Origin: Ursus arctos
Lineage: Eukaryota > Chordata > Mammalia > Carnivora > Ursidae
Reading direction: 5' to 3'
Assembly (NCBI RefSeq): GCF_023065955.2
Contig: NW_026622886.1
Span: 14,146,001 to 14,210,000 of the forward strand
Length of the DNA stretch: 64,000 nucleotides
Shown: one piece after another, positions 49,713 through 62,639 of the stretch
Layout: each line of letters opens with the position of its first letter
Position numbering within the stretch: the first letter of the stretch is position 1
The notes under the pieces: model-generated
Databases searched by the model: none
Seen by the model: only the letters and a program-made list of their open reading frames with translations
What the model was told of the DNA's origin: nothing
Program-made: the position numbers and the translations under genes

Positions 49713-50244
49713 CTGTTAAGGAAATAAAAGAGAAGGTTGATCATATCCATGAACACAGTGTAAATACATGACTGCTGGTACATTCACCAGCCCCCCGTTC
49801 TGGGCAGTCTCCTGCTCCTTCATTGGTTCATTCATTGATGCCTACCTAGTGCTCAGTGCCAGGCACTTGGAATATTCAACAAACAACCCAGACTGCCCCA
49901 CCCAGGGAATCTCAGCTGGGTGCCACTGTTACTGTAGTGGGGGTGAGAAAGGATGCTGGCAGAGGTGCAGGGACAGGTGAGGGAACACTTGATCCAGAGA
50001 GGGCGGCAGGTAAGGCTCTGGAGAGGAAGTGACATCTAAACTAAAACCTAAAGGTGAGAACCACCTGATGAGGACAAAGGTGGGGGAACCGAGGAAAAAC
50101 ATCCAGATAGAGGCTTCATCGCACGCACGCACGCACATCTGGAGGCTCAGAGGCCACAGGCAGCTTCCTGAGTTGGCAGCTGAGCACAGGAAGAGGAGAG
50201 GTGAACAGCAGCTAGACTACGACAGGGCTTATAAACCACATTAA

Positions 50245-51428
50245 CAGTCTGGATCCCGCCTAGAAAGCACGATCCCATTTTCACTTAGAAAGATCACTTT
50301 GCGGCCCTGTGGAGAACAGACTGGAAGAAGCAAGATGAGAGGCAGAGAGACTCCTTGCTGGGGCCGCTGCGATAATCCTGACTGGAAGTGAGGGTGGCTG
50401 AGCCGTGGGAGAAGTGCCAGTGGGGACAACAGAAGTGGATGCAGTTCCCTTTGGGGCTAAAGGTACAATGCGTGGCACTGAATTCCTCACAATTGTGAAC
50501 AGAAAATGTTCTAGGCACAAGGGGCAAAAAAAACCCCAAATGCTCCACTGACGTAGCATCTCAGCACTTTCATCCACATATCATCATGCATGTGGGCAGC
50601 ATCCCCCCCCACCCCCAGGCTCTGATGGGAAGACTGAGAAGCCTGAGCACCAGAGCCCCACCAGAGCACGCAGCAGAACAGAGCCCACATCGAGATCAGA
50701 ACCACTTCAGACTATTTAGGAAACACAGCAGGGCATAAATATGTGATTTTAAAATATCAAAGTAAATGTATATTTTCCAATATAAAACTCTACAGGTTAG
50801 AGACAAAGAGTCATTATAACGATGGTTACCAAACTGACCTAAAGGAACTATTCGAATATTATGTTATGAAATATTAGGAAAACTCTGAAACCCTAATCTA
50901 TAAATGGCAAAAATTATAGGTCTAATTATTAAGCATAAGTCAATTGCACTCAAAGAGAAGGGTTTATAGAAACATTCTGAGAGTCAGATTTTAATGAGAC
51001 CACGACGTGGACTGGTGGAGAAGATGATGGTATGGCATGCGAACGCTCTCAGGAGGAAAGAGCACAGGTACGTGGACAGAAGGAAGGAAACAGAGGCATC
51101 TGCAGGGCATCCCAATAAGCCTGTGTATTGAAAGCAGTTGGGAAATATTAACAAAAGCAGATGGTGAGCCAGAGGGCAGAGGAATGATGGTGGCCCTCAG
51201 AAGCCACGTCAAGGCCGTGGTAGGTCCACAAACAGGAAGGTAAAATGCTAGAAAATATTTTAAACTGTTTTGAATGTGGGAAACATAATTTCAGCAAGTG
51301 CATGTGGCCAACTCCTCCTCTAAGAAACATTCCCAGACCACCCGCACTCTCCAGGGTACCTCCGGAACAGCAGACAGGCCCCCACCAGCACTGAGCGGGG
51401 AGACCGTACTGGTTCACACAGGTCTAAA
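50245..51428. other. Intronic stretch without further exons
   Basis: Minus-strand open frames here lack splice signals in phase with the flanking exons. I regard them as chance frames. Confidence 0.4.
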
Positions 51429-51441
51429 CCGTGGGCTTGTT

Positions 51442-51471
51442 GTGCTCGCTTCGGCAGCACACATACTAAAT
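51442..51471 (+). pseudogene. U6 snRNA 5'-fragment retrocopy
   Basis: gtgctcgcttcggcagcaca followed by catactaaat is the first 30 bases of U6 with one or two changes. Flanks ccgtgggcttg (51429-51439) and tcgcgggcttg (51471-51481) form a target-site duplication. The rest of U6 is missing, so it is non-functional. Confidence 0.8.
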
Positions 51472-51679
51472 CGCGGGCTTGCCAAGGACATACCCGTGCA
51501 CTATTCAATTTGTAATTCCCAGAATTTAGTGCTGTGTCTGCCATCAAGCGTATCTTCAGTACATGCTCATTGGTTGAAAGAAAGAAAAAAGGATGCATGA
51601 AATTTAAAAAAAAATAGACAAATGACCATTTCCCTTTTCTGTTAGTGTAACTTCATTAGAGGTGGCTGGGATTAAAGAG

Positions 51680-51840
51680 GAAGAACACTGGGCTGGGAGT
51701 CCGCAGGCCTGTGTTCGAAGCCCAGTTCTGCTGCACATAAACTCTTACAACTTAGTCAAGCTGTTGGCTGTTTCTACCTGAAAATGGTGACAATAATGCT
51801 TATCTCACTTTTTTTTTTTTGGTAGTGGTGGGGAGGGTTG
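51680..51840 (+). repeat. MIR-like SINE
   Basis: 'ggctgggagtccgcaggcct', 'ttcgaagcccagttctgct' and 'aacttagtcaagctgttgg' follow the MIR layout. Confidence 0.7.
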
Positions 51841-52529
51841 ATGTGATATGGTTAATAAAAATAAATAGGCTACACAAATGCACAGTTAGCAAATAATTCA
51901 GTACACATTTGTGGGATCAGCTGAATCAACAAAATCCAGACCTAAAACATATCTCACTGCTCTAAAGTTGTCATTCCTAATTCTTTGTAAACCCCGTGCT
52001 AATGATCTGTCCTTAAAAGATTTTTGGAAGGGACAAGAATTGCAAGGGATAAGGTCAATGGCATCAAAGGTGATATATAAATAAATATATAGAGAGAGAA
52101 ATTCACAAGCCCAGAAGTGGCTACAGACGGGGAGAAGAGAAAAGAAATGAAGGGAAAAGCGTACTTAGAAATCAGCAATCAACAAAGAGGCAGGGTGCTT
52201 GAATAAGGAACGAATACTTGGGAAGAGGCCATAAATAAACCGTAATGGTAAAGCTACTGAAATTTGAATAAAAGCCAAAGGGTAAAACTAGGGCATAATT
52301 TTGGTGGCAATATTCTGAAAAGACTCAAAGGACAAAAGTATAAAGACCTGTGACAATGACAGCACAAGTTATGGCATTCTGTGTAAAAGGTGCTTCCCCT
52401 GTGTAGGAATTAAAACAAAAATGCTAGATTTGGGGGGAAGGGCCCAAATATCCATTTAATCCTTTAGGGACCAACTGCAGTTAAAGAAAAAGATCAGGTA
52501 ACTAATGGGAAAATTTGAGACTCTGAATG

Positions 52530-52710
52530 AGATTAATAAACCCTATGGGTTCTGGAGTCAATACCTAAATTAGATACCTGGTTCCAACCCTTGGGCACAT
52601 TATTTCATCTCTATGTAGCTCTGTTCCCTTGTATGTATGATGAGAATAATAAAGGCACTTGCCGTGTAAGGCAGCACATAGAAAGTGTTCAATTAGTGTT
52701 AGCTATGATT
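52530..52710 (+). repeat. MIR SINE
   Basis: 'gggttctggagtcaatacc', 'tgtatgatgagaataataaagg' and 'gaaagtgttcaattagtgtt' match MIR. Confidence 0.7.
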
Positions 52711-53297
52711 TATTTTATACTTCAAAAGAACAAGGTATCCATAAAATAGAATGCCATATAGCAAAGGAAATAAATGAAGTAAAGGTACACAAAATATTAT
52801 AGATAGATCTCACAAATACTGTTGAATGAAAGAAGCAACCCCAAAACAACACATGATCCTATTGATGAAAATTTCAACAACAAAACTGAATTATATTGTT
52901 TAAGGACGCACACACGGATGGTAAAACTGTAAAGAAAAGTAATACCGTAAAGAAAAATAACTGTAAAGAAAAGTAAATAATTAGCACAAAAGGCAGCCTG
53001 ATGGTTCTTTTTGGTGGACAAGAAGCAACCTTGATTTGGGAGGGGGTACAGCTCGGGGGTGGGTCCTGCAGTCCTGGAAATGTTCTGTTTTTCTGACTTA
53101 GGTAGTGGTCACACAGTGTTCATTTTATAAGTATTTGTTAAACTATAAATTTCTACACCCACCCACCCCCCAGGTCTGTATATATGCTATAACTCACAGT
53201 AAATTTTAAAGAAATTTCTTTAAGAAAAAAGAGGGACAGAAATCATGACAGGGCCAGGAATGAAAATTCTGAAAAAACATCTAAGAAAAGGAGATGG

Positions 53298-53459
53298 GGG
53301 GATGCCTGGGTGGTTCAGTTGGTTAAGCGTCTACCTTTAGCTCGGGTCATGATCCCAGGGTCCTGGGATTGAGTCCCGCATCGGGCTCAGCGGGGAGCCT
53401 GCTTCTCCCTCTGCCTTTTGCCTCCCCTGCTTGTACTCTCTCTCTCATTCTCTGACTGA

Positions 53460-53506
<47 letters not shown>

Positions 53507-53527
53507 AATCTTGGATAAAAAAAAGAA
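53298..53527 (+). repeat. Can-SINE with long (AAAT)n tail
   Basis: gatgcctgggtggttcagttgg to a twelve-unit AAAT tract at about 53459-53507. The direct repeat aagaaaaggagatgg is at 53283-53297 and 53528-53542. Confidence 0.93.
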
Positions 53528-53554
53528 AAGAAAAGGAGATGGTGGTGGAATCAG

Positions 53555-53770
53555 ACAATACCAGTTACTGAGCACTTGCTCTTTACCAGACACTACGCTA
53601 AACACTGATTATTTCATTTACATCCATATTTCATGTAAGTTTCAAAACAACTCTTTCAAGGTAGTTATGATTATCCCACTATACAGATGCTCACAAAATT
53701 AGGGAATGTGCACAGACTCCTACTTCTGAGAAGTCATGAAGCTGGAATTAACCCCCAGGTTTGTCCTACA
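53555..53770 (+). repeat. MIR-like SINE
   Basis: 'actgagcacttgctctttac', 'tttcaaaacaactctttcaag' and 'tatgattatcccactatacag' match. It lies directly after the Can-SINE at 53298. Confidence 0.7.
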
Positions 53771-54224
53771 CTAGACAACTATTTGAGAACAGAGGGGAAG
53801 ACAGGAGGGCAGGTTAATATCACGAGCCGGGTTAGGTGGATTCCTCCGGCATCCGGACCTAATATCTGACAGTCATTTATCTGATGTGCTAAGCATCGAG
53901 CTTCTACAGAGAACAAGGTGGACATCATCTTATGTATTTCTGTTAACAGAAATGTTGTGACTAAAATTAACACACTTTTTTGGGTCTCAAATTATTTTGG
54001 GTATACTCATTAACAGAATGTTCCTACAACGAAAGAAAACCTCACCCATTTCAAGACTCACTCTGTCTTACTTTCTTCTTAACCACAGAGGAGAAAAAGA
54101 AAGCACTGCACCCATTTATGTCTTTCCACTGACTGCAGAATTCCAGGAACCATGTAGGCAACCCTAAATAAAAATTTTCAATGTAAAATGATCATTATAA
54201 TACCTAATTTGGGAGATTTTAAAA

Positions 54225-55085
54225 AACAAAGAATAGAACTAAAATACCAAATAATAATAGTGCACAAGCCAGGAGTTGGGTACTCAAAGTCAAAGGACTA
54301 TTCAGGGGAGAAGTCAACAGATTAAATTTAGAGTTAGTTAAACAAAGGGTAATGAATAAGTATAGGATTTGTTAGGTATGATTTAAGTGAAGGTAGAAGA
54401 GTAATTATTAACAAAAACAACAGGAATAGACTGTATTTCCGAACCAGTTTATTGTGTTAGAGGGAGAGACATATAGATGGTGCGGAAGAATAGGAGAGTG
54501 GATTTAACTATTAAAAAAAAATTTCTTTTAAGTTAACTTAGAAAAAAGAAAATAAATTGGAATAAAGCACAGGAATAAAAAACAAGACAAAGGAAATACA
54601 AAGTAAAATGGTAGAATTCAGTTCAAATATATCAGTAATCACAATACATGTAAATGGTCCAAATTTGCCAATGAAGAAATTGTGAGAAAGATTTCTTAAA
54701 AAAAAAAAAAATCAAATGCTATTTAGAAAAGAAATGCCTAAGACATAAGGATACAGAAATGTTAAAAGATATTAAAAAAAAAAAAAAACAAGCAAATACT
54801 AACCAAAATAAAGCCAGAGTAACTATGTTATTTTTAGATAAAAAAGGCTTTAAGGCAAAAAGCATTGTTAAGGATACAAAGGGTCAATAAATAATGATAA
54901 AAGGTTCAAGGCTCAACGCTTCAGGAAGATATAACAAATATTACATCTGTGTATTCAAAATAAAATAACCTCAAAATACATGAAGCAAAAATTAATAGAA
55001 CTGCAGAGAGAAAAAATACACCATCATATGGAGAGATTTCAACACACAGTAACTGGTTGAGCCAGCAAAAATTTAGTAAAAATAA
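54225..55085 (+). repeat. L1 ORF2 fragment
   Basis: 'caatacatgtaaatggtcca', 'aagccagagtaactatgtta' and 'tagaactgcagagagaaaaa' are L1 wording. Many stops. Confidence 0.75.
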
Positions 55086-55094
55086 GGAAAATTT

Positions 55095-55190
55095 AAGATT
55101 ACACATCACTTGGGCATCTTATTAAAATGAAGATCTTAAAAAAAGTAAATATCTTGATTTAGTAGGTCTGGGGTGGGCCTTTAATTTGGC
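55095..55190 (-). repeat. MER5A-like fragment
   Basis: 'acatcacttgggcatcttat' and 'agtaggtctggggtgggcct' are MER5A wording. Orientation is uncertain because the element is palindromic-like. Confidence 0.55.
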
Positions 55191-55649
55191 ATTTCTTTTC
55201 TTTTTCTTTTTTTAAGTTTAATAAGATGTAATTGACAACTGCATTTTGCATAGACTTTCAGCCAGTGCTAATGTTGCTGGTAGAGGGACTCCAGAGTGAG
55301 GTAAAGCTCTCCTCTAGAATCCACAAAGCCTGGGGAAACATCTCACCAACAAAAAATAAGAAGGGGATTTTTTTAAAAAGGAAAGAAAATGTTTTCACTA
55401 AACCCTTAAGAGCTTATCATAAATATGCTTATACACATGAACAGATGAAACAAGAATTCACCAAAAAGACAAATGATACATATCTACTGACTCTACGAAA
55501 ACAAACATCATACAATTCCTTTCATAACTATCGAACTAGTGCACTAGAAATATTTAATTTAAAAAAGTACATATTCATTGTGTAGCTGCCTACTGCATCT
55601 GATTTTTTTAAAAATCACTCGAAATTGTTTATAAAAGGTACTAGAGAAC

Positions 55650-55682
55650 ACACACACACACACACACATACATATATATATA
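55650..55682 (+). repeat. (CA)n(TA)n microsatellite
   Basis: A short CA tract followed by atatatat. Confidence 0.9.
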
Positions 55683-56059
55683 GTGATATGTGTGTCTATA
55701 CATATGCATATATCTCTTCTTCAGAAATACTGGTGTGATTTATTCCATGTTTGCTGTATATTTTATAGGCTTACAGAAAAGTTAATATTCAAGACCCACC
55801 CTTTCCTCCTAGCCTGTATATCATCAGCTAACCTCCCTGGGCTTCAACTTCCTCCTCTATATTGTGACTGAAACTCATTCATTCAAGAAGTGTTGACTGC
55901 CCACCACATACAGTAGACACAGGCTGGCCCCAGGTAGGAACTGGTGCCTCGGGAGGTCTCACTAAGGTACTGATGAATCAATCAAAGCGCAAGAAGTATG
56001 TTTCCACTCAGCACAGCATTTCCTATCATCCTATACCTGATCCCATACCAGATCTCTTT

Positions 56060-56259
56060 TTTTTTTTCTTAAAGATTTTATTTATTTATTTGACAGAGAG
56101 AGAGACAGGCAGCGAGAGAGGGAACAAAGGCAGGGGGAGTGGGAGAGGAAGAAGCAGGCTCCCAGCAGAGGAGCCTGACATGGGACTCGACCCCAGGACT
56201 CCAGGATCACGCCCTGAGCTGAAGGCAGACGCCCAACGACTGAGCCACCCAGGCGCCCC
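56060..56259 (-). repeat. Can-SINE, minus strand, 18-bp perfect duplication
   Basis: Poly-T, tttatttatttgacagagag, reversed head 'gagccacccaggcgcccc'. cccataccagatctcttt occurs at 56042-56059 and 56260-56277 without change, so it is a young insertion. Confidence 0.95.
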
Positions 56260-57024
56260 CCCATACCAGATCTCTTTATTACTACAATAAAGACAACACA
56301 GCAGAGTGCTGTATACTAAATTGCTATCGGGCTTTCTAGGTTTTCATAAAATGTTTGCATTTGCTCTTTCATGTGCTTTTTGCCACAGCACTAGGAGACA
56401 AGCGGGGCAGGCACTAGTTGTAACCATACTAGTACCAGCAGCCTCTGCATCCCCCATGGGACCTGAGCTGGACCCAAAGTCCTAGAGGGCAAGGCCATCC
56501 TTTATTCATCTTGTGCCATAGTGCCTGGCTCTGCCTAATGCATGGAAGGCACAATGAATGTTTGCCAGAGCCTCTAGGAAGCTTTCAAATACTTTAATCA
56601 CCATTCCTGAATTTTAAACACTGTGTCTGATACTCATTATCTCAGCTTCCCTTTGATTCCCACTCTCACAGTCTCCACAGTGACAAAAGCCCTTTCATGA
56701 AGCCTAATTAGAGAAAAGCCTTTCCTTTCCTTTCTTTCCCCCTTTACCTATTTGATTCAATGTTGAAAATCCTATATTCTATTTTCATTTTTTTCCAGAA
56801 GGTAAAGATCCATTTCTTATTAATACAATGTAAGATTCATGAAAACAGATAGTTTTTGTTTTTTGTTTACCTCCAGAACCTACAACAGTGCCTGACACAT
56901 AGTGAGCACTCACAAAATATATGGTTAATTGTCCATTCTAGAAACTTCCTTAGTAGCTGTGAACTGTGTGTCTAAAACTATGTTCTAACAGAAAACTCCA
57001 CATGGCTGGTACAAAGAACATTAT

Positions 57025-57235
57025 AGTGTGTTTGTTTGTTTGTTTTCAAGATTTTATTTATTTATTTGACAGAGATAGAGACAGCCAGCGAGAGAGTGAA
57101 CACAAGCAGGGGGAGTGGGAGAGGAAGAAGCAGGCTCCCAGGGGAAGAGCCCGATGTGGGGCTCGATCCCAGGACCTTGGGATCACGCCGTGAGCCCAAG
57201 GCAGACGCTTAACGACTGAGCCACCCAGGCGCCCC
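57025..57235 (-). repeat. Bear-type Can-SINE, minus strand
   Basis: (GTTT)n tail, 'gacagccagcgagagagtga' and reversed head 'ccacccaggcgcccc'. Flanks aagaacattat and caggacattat are the target duplication. Confidence 0.92.
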
Positions 57236-57859
57236 AGGACATTATGTTTTAAAGGAAAAGATTAAAATGCTTCTTCACAGCATCAAAATAAAATTTTAAT
57301 TTAATCTTACCCCAGAAAGAGACTTCTAAAATGTGGAGGCTGAAGGTCAAAGAATAACATGTACATGCTTTGCTGCAGCTTCTTAATCAAAAGGATCCTA
57401 ATCAATGTTGACCATGAGTGTCTGGATTGCATAATAATAAGAATGCCAGGTGGTGGAAGGCGAAAATAAGGGAGGTCATCAAACACCTCCTTGGATTTAT
57501 TTTGTAAATAAAGCATGAGTTCCAGTCAGATAGCATGCATCTTGATTGTACCACATGGTGTGGATGCTTTTGGTCTTTTTCTTGTTCCTCTTTTCTGAAG
57601 GGTAAAAGTCATTTTGCTTGTTATTTGCAGTAGGGAAATGAGGTTTTAAAAACTTGTGCGCAGCGTAGTGCCCCCCGACATAGTCCATTCAGTCGGTCAG
57701 ACAGCCAAAGATTGATCACCCATTACGTGTCAGGCACTGTGCAAGGCACCAGGAAGACAAAAATACAAGATATGGTCCTTGTCCTTTGGGATTTTACAAC
57801 CCACAGATGGGAATATTCACAGTACAAAATGAAGAGTTGGGCGGGAGAAGACTTACCCT

Positions 57860-58360
57860 GAGACATCCCAGATCAGGGGGAAGGGGAGTGAAGTGAGCCT
57901 TGTAAAGGAGGAGGGGGGTGTATTTCAGAGCATGGGCCAAGGTCCAGACACCTGAGAAAGCCTGATATAATCAGTCATGCTAAACCACCCATGTCCCTAA
58001 AAGGTGGGATGCTGGGACCGCAAGAGAGAAGGGTGGTCAGTTCCTTAAGGACCTTGTTTGCCAAATGAGGGAAGTTAAACTTTGACTTATAAGCAGACGG
58101 GAGCCACTGAAGTGTTATAAGCAGGAGAATACAGAATGAAATTTGCAATTGGGACTGATGAGACCAGGACTAGAGGCAGAGAAACCAGCTGGGAGGCTGC
58201 TACTGCAGTCAAAACGAGCCATGATGGCAGACTCAACTAACATAAGAGCAGTGGGCAGAGAGAGGAGAAAAGAGAGTAGAAAGATTTTAAGGAAGAAGAA
58301 TCAGCAGGACCTGGTGATTGAGAGTACATTGGCTGGGAGAGCCGTTGACAGTAATGCTTC
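57860..58360 (+). repeat. Ancient mammalian repeat, family uncertain
   Basis: 'cagagcatgggccaaggtcc', 'gggagccactgaagtgttat' and 'tgggaggctgctactgcag' match the family at 26125. Non-coding. Confidence 0.5.
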
Positions 58361-58520
58361 CTGAGCAGTCACTATGTACTTTACATACGCACTACAGTAC
58401 TACTGAATGACCCCCTGTTATAAATAAGAAAACTGAGACACGGGGGAGGGGGGGGGGAATCCCTTTGCCCAAGGTATTATGGTTAGTATGTTCCAGAGAG
58501 GACTCAAAGGCTCCCAGGAT
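58360..58520 (+). repeat. MIR-like SINE
   Basis: 'aataagaaaactgagacacg' then a G-run at 58443-58458, then 'cccaaggtattatggttag'. Confidence 0.6.
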
Positions 58521-58534
58521 TCTGGCCTAGGTGC

Positions 58535-58900
58535 CTAGAAAGAGTGGAATGGCCCCTGCCAACCTCTCCAGGTTGTCACGCTCTACCAACATGTGCCCCT
58601 GGCAGCTGCCTTTATGCCCCCTACCATCTCTCCCCTTTACTTTTGTTCATGCTGTTGTCCCTCCCTGGAAAGCCCTCCTTCTCCCAATTAGTCTCTTAAC
58701 ATTGTCTCCTCCAAGGAACTGTTCTGACCTCTCCCACACTCCTCCCAGCCCATCCCCCCGCCCCCGCCAGCACAGCGTTATAATTCTCAGTTTAGAAGTC
58801 TGTTTCCTCCAGCTGATCCTGCTATCTGTGAGAGAAAAAATGAGATCTCACTCATTCAGGCCCTCCTATGTCCAGGATAGAGCCTGGCACATAGTTTGAG
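58535..58900 (+). repeat. L2-like LINE fragment
   Basis: 'tgttgtccctccctggaaag', 'ctccaaggaactgttctgac' and 'gatagagcctggcacatag' are L2 wording. The open frame across it is incidental. Confidence 0.65.
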
Positions 58901-59129
58901 CTCAGCAGCTGGAGAGCTGAAGTTATTCACTGGGAAACAGGTAAGGGACGGGAATTCTGTGTTGGATACACCAAGCTGAGCTGAGACGCTAGACACGCAC
59001 ACATATAGAGAAGGCTAGCCCTCAGCTAGGTATACAGGCATAGCACTCACAAGGAAGAAGTTCTGAGTTGGTGATTTCCATTGGGGAATCAGTCGAATAA
59101 AGACAAAGTCAGAGGAGGGGAAATTATGT

Positions 59130-60065
59130 CCTGTGCTCTCACCCCTTCTCTGCCTCATTTCATCCTCACGTTGCATGACTAGGCTTGGCTCTTACTATAC
59201 CCCTCTCCCATACCCTCTTCGAATATCAGTTGCTGAACTTCTGGTCACCCATCGTCTTTCAGCCTTCACTCAAGCCACACCTTCTGCCTGGAATTACCCA
59301 CACACACATTTGCTCATTTTCTTCCGCTTCCTAACTACGCTTAGCCCAAGGCTCCAAGCCAAACTCTCTAAATCTGCATTTGGGCTCCACTTTCATTATG
59401 TGAGGTTAAGTAAGTTCCTCAACCTATCCACGCCTCAATTTCTTCAAATGAATACCAGGCTAATACTGGACCAATTTCTTAAAGGTTTTTGTGAGATTTA
59501 ACTAAGGCAATTCATATAAAGAACCATTTTGATTTGTTTATGTCTGAGGATGCCCCACACTTCTACTTTAAAATGCAGAAAACTTTGTCACCCCAATTTA
59601 AAGGCCTCCCACCAAGGGACTGACTCTACATTTAGGGTCATTGTCCAGCATTTGGTAGGTGCCTAATTAGTATCCTCCAAATGGCTGAGAGTGAGATTAT
59701 AAAGTCAAGGACAGAACCCAGGCAAACACCTACATAAACAAAGGAACTCCACAAAGAAGCAACTTAAGAGGTAGCAGGAAAATGAGGGGAGAACAGTTAT
59801 AAGAATAATGCTGGCTCTGACTGCATTTCCTCCTTCTACTTGTTCTCTCTGCTCAAGACACACTGACCTTCTAGCTAGCTGTGAACGTGACAATCTCATT
59901 CCTACCCCAGGGCCTTTGCTCTTACTGTTCCCTTTGCTAGGAATGCTCTTTCCCCACATAATGGAATGGTTCATTCCTTTCCTTTACTTAAGTGTCTGTT
60001 CAAATATCTCCTCAGGGACACTTTCCCTAAAATAGCCCCCACTGTGCTCTGTAAGCTCCTCAATC
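59130..60065 (+). repeat. Two L2-like LINE fragments
   Basis: At 59130-59400 'agccttcactcaagccacac' and 'cttctgcctggaattaccc'. At 59800-60060 'cccagggcctttgctcttac' and 'atatctcctcagggacactttc'. Both are degraded. Confidence 0.6.
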
Positions 60066-62299
60066 CTCTTACTAAGCCTCTTCAGATCCAAAGCTGACAG
60101 GTCCAACCACAAGTCATTTTCTGGTTCACACTAGAACACAGCCCCTGTGCCTTCTTTTGCATGGCCAAGAACATATCAAGTCCCAGTCATTTCTCTCTAA
60201 AGGAGACTTGTCACCCATCCTTCGTCTCATGCACATGGTTACATAATGAACTAAAAGTGGTTAAGAGCCTAAACCATTTAAAGGACAGGGAAAGAAAAAT
60301 CAGTGGTGAGTACAAAAGGTTGAGGCATTAAAAATCCAGAATTTTAAAAACTGCATCATCTACTGAACATATATTTGTTAGAGTGCACATTACAGTTACT
60401 TATTACCTGAGTCTCATTTCACATTTCTAGAAGATATGAGTCTAGATGGCTGTCTGAAAGTAAAAATTCATGCTAAAATACAGAAAGAACAAGTTCCAAT
60501 ATAGGATCAAAAATGCATATTTAGATGGGAAGCTAATGAGGTTTACTGGAGGCTGTTGCTAATGAAATGCATATATAAGCCAAATTTCTCTCTCAGGAAC
60601 CTAACACACGGTCTACAGTATAACTGTTCATTCTCTTGGCAGCCCCTATGCTAAAGATAGGACTAAGGCATTTATTAAATCAGTCAAATGAATATAAAAA
60701 TTGAACCCTATAAATTCCGGGCAAGAAACTTAGATCATCCCCCATCATGATACCTAAACCCAAATCCAACAGAACTGAAAGGGAAGAACATTTTTTAAAG
60801 CAGTTCAGTTGTCAGAGAGATGATTTGTAGAAGGTTCCGGAGCCAGACCAAGCTCTCATCAGATAATGATCTCAACAGCATTCAGCGGGTGAGGAATACG
60901 TTGAATGTGCTCAAATTTGTTTTTCCTTAACTCATTCACTAGGATGGAAACCCTGATGGACTAACTCATCTTGTCATGTCTTGGGTCACTTTGCTACGGA
61001 CCAAAGAATTAATGTGGCCAAATGTATTCACCACTCTAGAGATGAGGAAGGAAGAAGAGTGTTAAGAATATATTTAAACTCAAGAAAAATCAAGCAAAAA
61101 ATATCCGAGGCAATAAAATGATAAAATAAAGCTTCTATAAACAAACAAAAAAGAATATATTTAAAATAGTGCAAATTCTAATGGATATATTTATTTAAAT
61201 CTGTGTTAGTTCCCTTTAAGGTCCTAAAGAGAAACCTGTGTAATTGTAAGTTACAAAAAAAAAAAAAAAAAAATTATCCGCCACCCCTTTAATTACTGAA
61301 ATACGCTTGCTTTTCAAAAATAATTTCACTTCTTCTGACTTCAGTTTCTCTACCTGGGTGCCCAATTAAGCTTTTAAAGTTTCTAGAAATTTAAAGAGCT
61401 GATTATTACGATCACTCACAGTATCCACAGGGCAGCATGTGAAATCTAACATGATGGATCCCTCTGATAGAAAAAGGTATAAAAATAGGTATCTGCCAAT
61501 GAATATACTTAAAACACCATCAGAATGCTGGACTATCCCCAGATGGTAACCCAAGAATGACAACGTTATGTGTTAATTGTGCAGCAGGAGTAAGAACAAG
61601 TCACAGCCCAGCAGAAGATGCACTGAATTAAAAAAAAAAAAAAAAGCCACTAGTATGCAATTTGTAATCTTCTCACAATTCCTTATCAGTTCACAAGGCT
61701 CAACTGCAAACCCTGAGAGCCACCTGAGTGATCATTTTAAACAGTTTAGATCCCCACCCAAAAAAGACCAGCTGCTTTAACCTTGGGGAAATGGCAGGGG
61801 ACATCACTGGCCTAGAGATGAAACCGCCACACCAAAAAGCAGCAAATTCCCTCCCACCAACCCCAGGCTTGGAGAGGTCCCTGCAAAACATTCTCCAACA
61901 ATTCTCATTACCTTCACATTTAAACGCCAAAATTAGATGTTATCACAGCAAATGATTGCAAGCCAGGGGAAGGGGGGTGGGGGTCTACTTGAGTTTCAGC
62001 CTCCTATAACCCAATCTCGGCAGCATCTCTGACAAAGGTCTACAGAGAATTGCTTTTTCCACACAAGCAGTAAGCTTGATAAAAAGCCTTGTTGGCTTCC
62101 CCAGTGCGCTGGGATTTCTAGCTGAGCTGGAAACCTTCACACTGTGATTTTGCTTTCCTTAGAATTCTGCAATGCCTTTAAAGAAATAATAAAAATATAT
62201 ATTTCTTTAGCCAAAATGGGGGAGGGGGAAATAATGCCTTCCATTTCCATGGAACTTTTATTTCCAAGCCGATTTTTTTTTTTTGCATTAAAAACATAT
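60066..62299. other. First-intron stretch without recognised features
   Basis: No named repeat and no exon are supported. It includes an A-run at 61254-61272 and one at 61629-61645. Confidence 0.4.
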
Positions 62300-62480
62300 T
62301 TTGGTGCATATTATTTTAACCCCATAGCATCTGTCAGAGAGATGTTCTCATCTCTAATTTACAGATGGAGAAATACAAAAACAAAAAAGTTTAAATAACT
62401 TGCCCAAGGTCAGTCAGGGACAGGATAAGCGCTGACTGAACGCAGACCTCCTAACTCCAAGCCTCGCATCGCTAGAAACG
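62300..62480 (+). repeat. MIR-like SINE
   Basis: 'atttacagatggagaaatac', 'aacttgcccaaggtcagtc' and 'gacctcctaactccaagcct' follow MIR. It sits just left of the CpG island. Confidence 0.7.
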
Positions 62481-62639
62481 AACTTAACACCCTCATCCCT
62501 TCCCTTCTGTGGTCTGAAGCGAGTGGAATTTTTCTGGAGACCCAAAGCTCCCAGACACCTACATTTTAGGAGTTTTTACTCCACCAACTCCTTCTGCGAA
62601 TACCCCCTTCCCAGGTTTCAGGCAACTCCAACCCCGCAG

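Noticed and set aside
50281..50577. 98-codon minus-strand frame in intron 1-2 neighbourhood
   Set aside because: No acceptor and donor in phase 1 surround it.
58531..59501. Two 122-codon plus-strand open frames
   Set aside because: They run through L2-like repeat text and start and stop arbitrarily.
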